NCBI GenBank assembly: GCA_020435185.1
Contig: JAGRAA010000012.1
Coordinates: 1-6,677 of the forward strand
Reading direction: 5' to 3'
DNA: 6,677 nt
From: Bdellovibrionales bacterium
GTDB taxonomy: Bacteria > Bdellovibrionota > Bdellovibrionia > Bdellovibrionales > UBA1609
Below the pieces are notes generated by a model, which did no database searches, was not told the origin of the DNA, and saw only the letters and a list, made by a program, of their open reading frames with translations. The stretch's first letter is position 1, and every line of letters starts with the position of its first letter. The position numbers and the translations under genes are program-made. This document shows, in pieces, positions 5,630 through 6,677 of the stretch.

Positions 5630-6559
5630 ATGCGTATTGTTTTATCTATAATGATTCTTATGTTGTCTGCCTGTGGTTTAACTGAACGAAGGTCTTCTCA
5701 AAAAATTGGTCCAGAGGTGAAGGATGTTTCTTATTATGCGCGTTCAGAGTCAATAGGCATACGTAAGAGAATTCTTGTTCTTCCTTTTTTAGATGCAAAT
5801 GTAAAGAGATCAGAACAAGTTAAGGAAGTCGCTCGCAGAGTTGTCGTTAAAGAGCTACTCAATCTTCGTCGTTTCGTAGTGGTTAAAACAAGTGATTTGC
5901 CAGGTGATATTAATACTTATGTCAACGAAGATAAGGAATACAATTTTGAAAAATTAAATCGCCTAGCAAATGCCATGGGAATCAGCGCTATCGTTCAAGG
6001 AAAAATTTTAGAGATTAAAGCGGAGCGATTAGGAGATCAGGTAGGGTTGTTTAGAAAGGTGAGAGCACGGATAAACACAAAAATTGAAATTTCAGTAATG
6101 AATACAAAAAATTCAAGAAAGATTTTAAGTGAAATTCGTTCGGCTACGGTGGAGTCGGATTCTACAAGAGTGGCAGAATATTCTTTCAGCGATCGGTTTT
6201 TAGAGGAAGACCCTCAGTTGATCCAGCTTTCGGTGGTAAAGGCTTTTCGAAGCGGAGTGGTTAATGTGGCTCAAGCCATAGAGAAAATCAATTGGGAAGG
6301 GCGTGTTGCCATGGTTTCGGGGGATCGGATTTATGTCAATGCAGGACGAGTTTCGGGGATACAGGTTGGCGACATCCTTAAAATTACAGAAGAAGGAACT
6401 GAGGTCTATGACCCTGATAAAGGGACATTTTTGGGACGGGCTCCTGGACGGATGAAGGGCACTGTGGAGGTTATTAGCTACTTTGGCAAAGATGGAAGCA
6501 TTGCTGTCATCCATTCTGGATCTGGTTTTAGTGAAAACGATAAAGTAGAGCTTTATTGA
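5630..6559 (+). CDS. Lipoprotein with FlgT-M/CsgG-like and FlgT-C-like domains
   Basis: The product is 309 residues. Residues 1-14 with L-S-A before Cys15 form a clear lipobox, so it is probably outer-membrane anchored facing the periplasm. Residues about 47-215 match the CsgG/FlgO/FlgT-M style: RILVLPFLDA at 47-56, a helix, RRFVVVKTSDL (80-90), then ISAIVQGKILEI (118-129) and later strands. Residues about 222-309 match the FlgT C-domain pattern: WEGRVAMVSGDRIYVNAG, VSGIQVGDILKI, a DPDKGTFLG turn (261-269), KGTVEVISYF and a final VEL. In Vibrio these domains belong to one polypeptide with FlgT-N, acting in the flagellar H ring; here FlgT-N-like sequence is in the upstream gene. The ribosome site is weak. 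No terminator is visible after the TGA, and the tRNA promoter begins ten bases later. Confidence 0.75.
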   Translation: MRIVLSIMILMLSACGLTERRSSQKIGPEVKDVSYYARSESIGIRKRILVLPFLDANVKRSEQVKEVARRVVVKELLNLRRFVVVKTSDLPGDINTYVNEDKEYNFEKLNRLANAMGISAIVQGKILEIKAERLGDQVGLFRKVRARINTKIEISVMNTKNSRKILSEIRSATVESDSTRVAEYSFSDRFLEEDPQLIQLSVVKAFRSGVVNVAQAIEKINWEGRVAMVSGDRIYVNAGRVSGIQVGDILKITEEGTEVYDPDKGTFLGRAPGRMKGTVEVISYFGKDGSIAVIHSGSGFSENDKVELY

Positions 6560-6569
6560 GTGTTTATTC

Positions 6570-6599
6570 TTGACCCGAAAATCCATTTAGAGGTAAAAA
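6570..6599 (+). promoter_or_regulatory. Candidate promoter of tRNA-Val
   Basis: TTGACC (6570-6575) matches five of six -35 bases. Eighteen bases later TAAAAA (6594-6599) matches four of six -10 bases. Initiation would fall near 6606-6607, a few bases before the tRNA 5' end at 6613, typical of a directly transcribed tRNA gene. Confidence 0.5.
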
Positions 6600-6612
6600 A
6601 TCCATTCCTTAT

Positions 6613-6677
6613 TGGGATATAGCTCAGTTGGTTAGAGTGCCACGTTGACATCGTGGAGGTCACTGGTTCGAGTCCAG
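6613..6677 (+). tRNA. tRNA-Val(GAC), 3' end cut by the window
   Basis: The cloverleaf can be read directly. The acceptor 5' strand is TGGGATA (6613-6619) followed by TA. The D-arm is GCTC/GAGT around a loop with GG. The anticodon stem is CCACG/CGTGG (6640-6644, 6652-6656) with loop TTGACAT and anticodon GAC at 6647-6649, decoding valine GUC/GUU. The variable loop is AGGTC, and the T-arm ACTGG plus TTCGAGT is complete on its 5' side. The window ends inside the 3' T-stem, so the acceptor 3' strand (expected TATCCCA) and CCA status cannot be seen. Position 1 is U instead of the more usual G. Confidence 0.93.

Noticed and set aside
6200..6586. 128-codon minus-strand open frame opposite the FlgT-C-like end
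   Set aside because: It is antisense to the lipoprotein gene whose domain pattern is clear, and the peptide shows no family features.
6613..6677. tRNA-Val as attachment site of an integrated element
   Set aside because: The tRNA 3' end, where integration would occur, lies beyond the window, and no integrase or direct repeat is visible.

Overview
The window comes from an AT-rich (by eye about 40% G+C) Gram-negative bacterium. Two Sec/SPII lipoproteins, a periplasmic Sec-secreted protein, a likely FlgT-type flagellar H-ring protein pair and many second-messenger domains (HD-GYP, receiver, PilZ) fit a motile proteobacterium-like lineage. My best guess is an AT-rich member of Bdellovibrionota/Deltaproteobacteria sensu lato; this is an impression from protein style, not proven. 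Nothing in the window looks like a mobile element, CRISPR array or phage.

Layout. A good promoter (2-29) drives a plus-strand lipoprotein (59-1222) with one CXXCH haem site and a TPR-like C-terminal half. It converges on, and overlaps by 35 bp, a minus-strand pair: an HD-GYP protein (3545-2205) whose TAA is followed directly by the ATG of a two-TM RCK potassium channel (2204-1188). A hairpin with a T-rich tail, lying in the convergent overlap, probably terminates the minus-strand pair. Across an AT-rich divergent promoter region (about 3546-3641) a plus-strand run begins: receiver-PilZ protein (3656-4408), a secreted FlgT-N-like protein (4421-5572) and a lipoprotein with FlgT-M/CsgG-like and FlgT-C-like regions (5630-6559). 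A tRNA-Val(GAC) with its own promoter starts at 6613 and is cut by the window end.

How the genes may work together. Two cyclic-dinucleotide-type regulators sit back to back: a probable phosphodiesterase coupled to a K+ channel on one side, and a receiver-PilZ protein in front of two flagellar H-ring-like envelope proteins on the other. The points most worth checking are an internal Shine-Dalgarno/ATG inside the channel gene that would make a free RCK subunit (as in MthK), the non-canonical pore filter (TIGFKE), the altered HD-GYP motifs, and the apparent split of FlgT-like modules over two adjacent genes.
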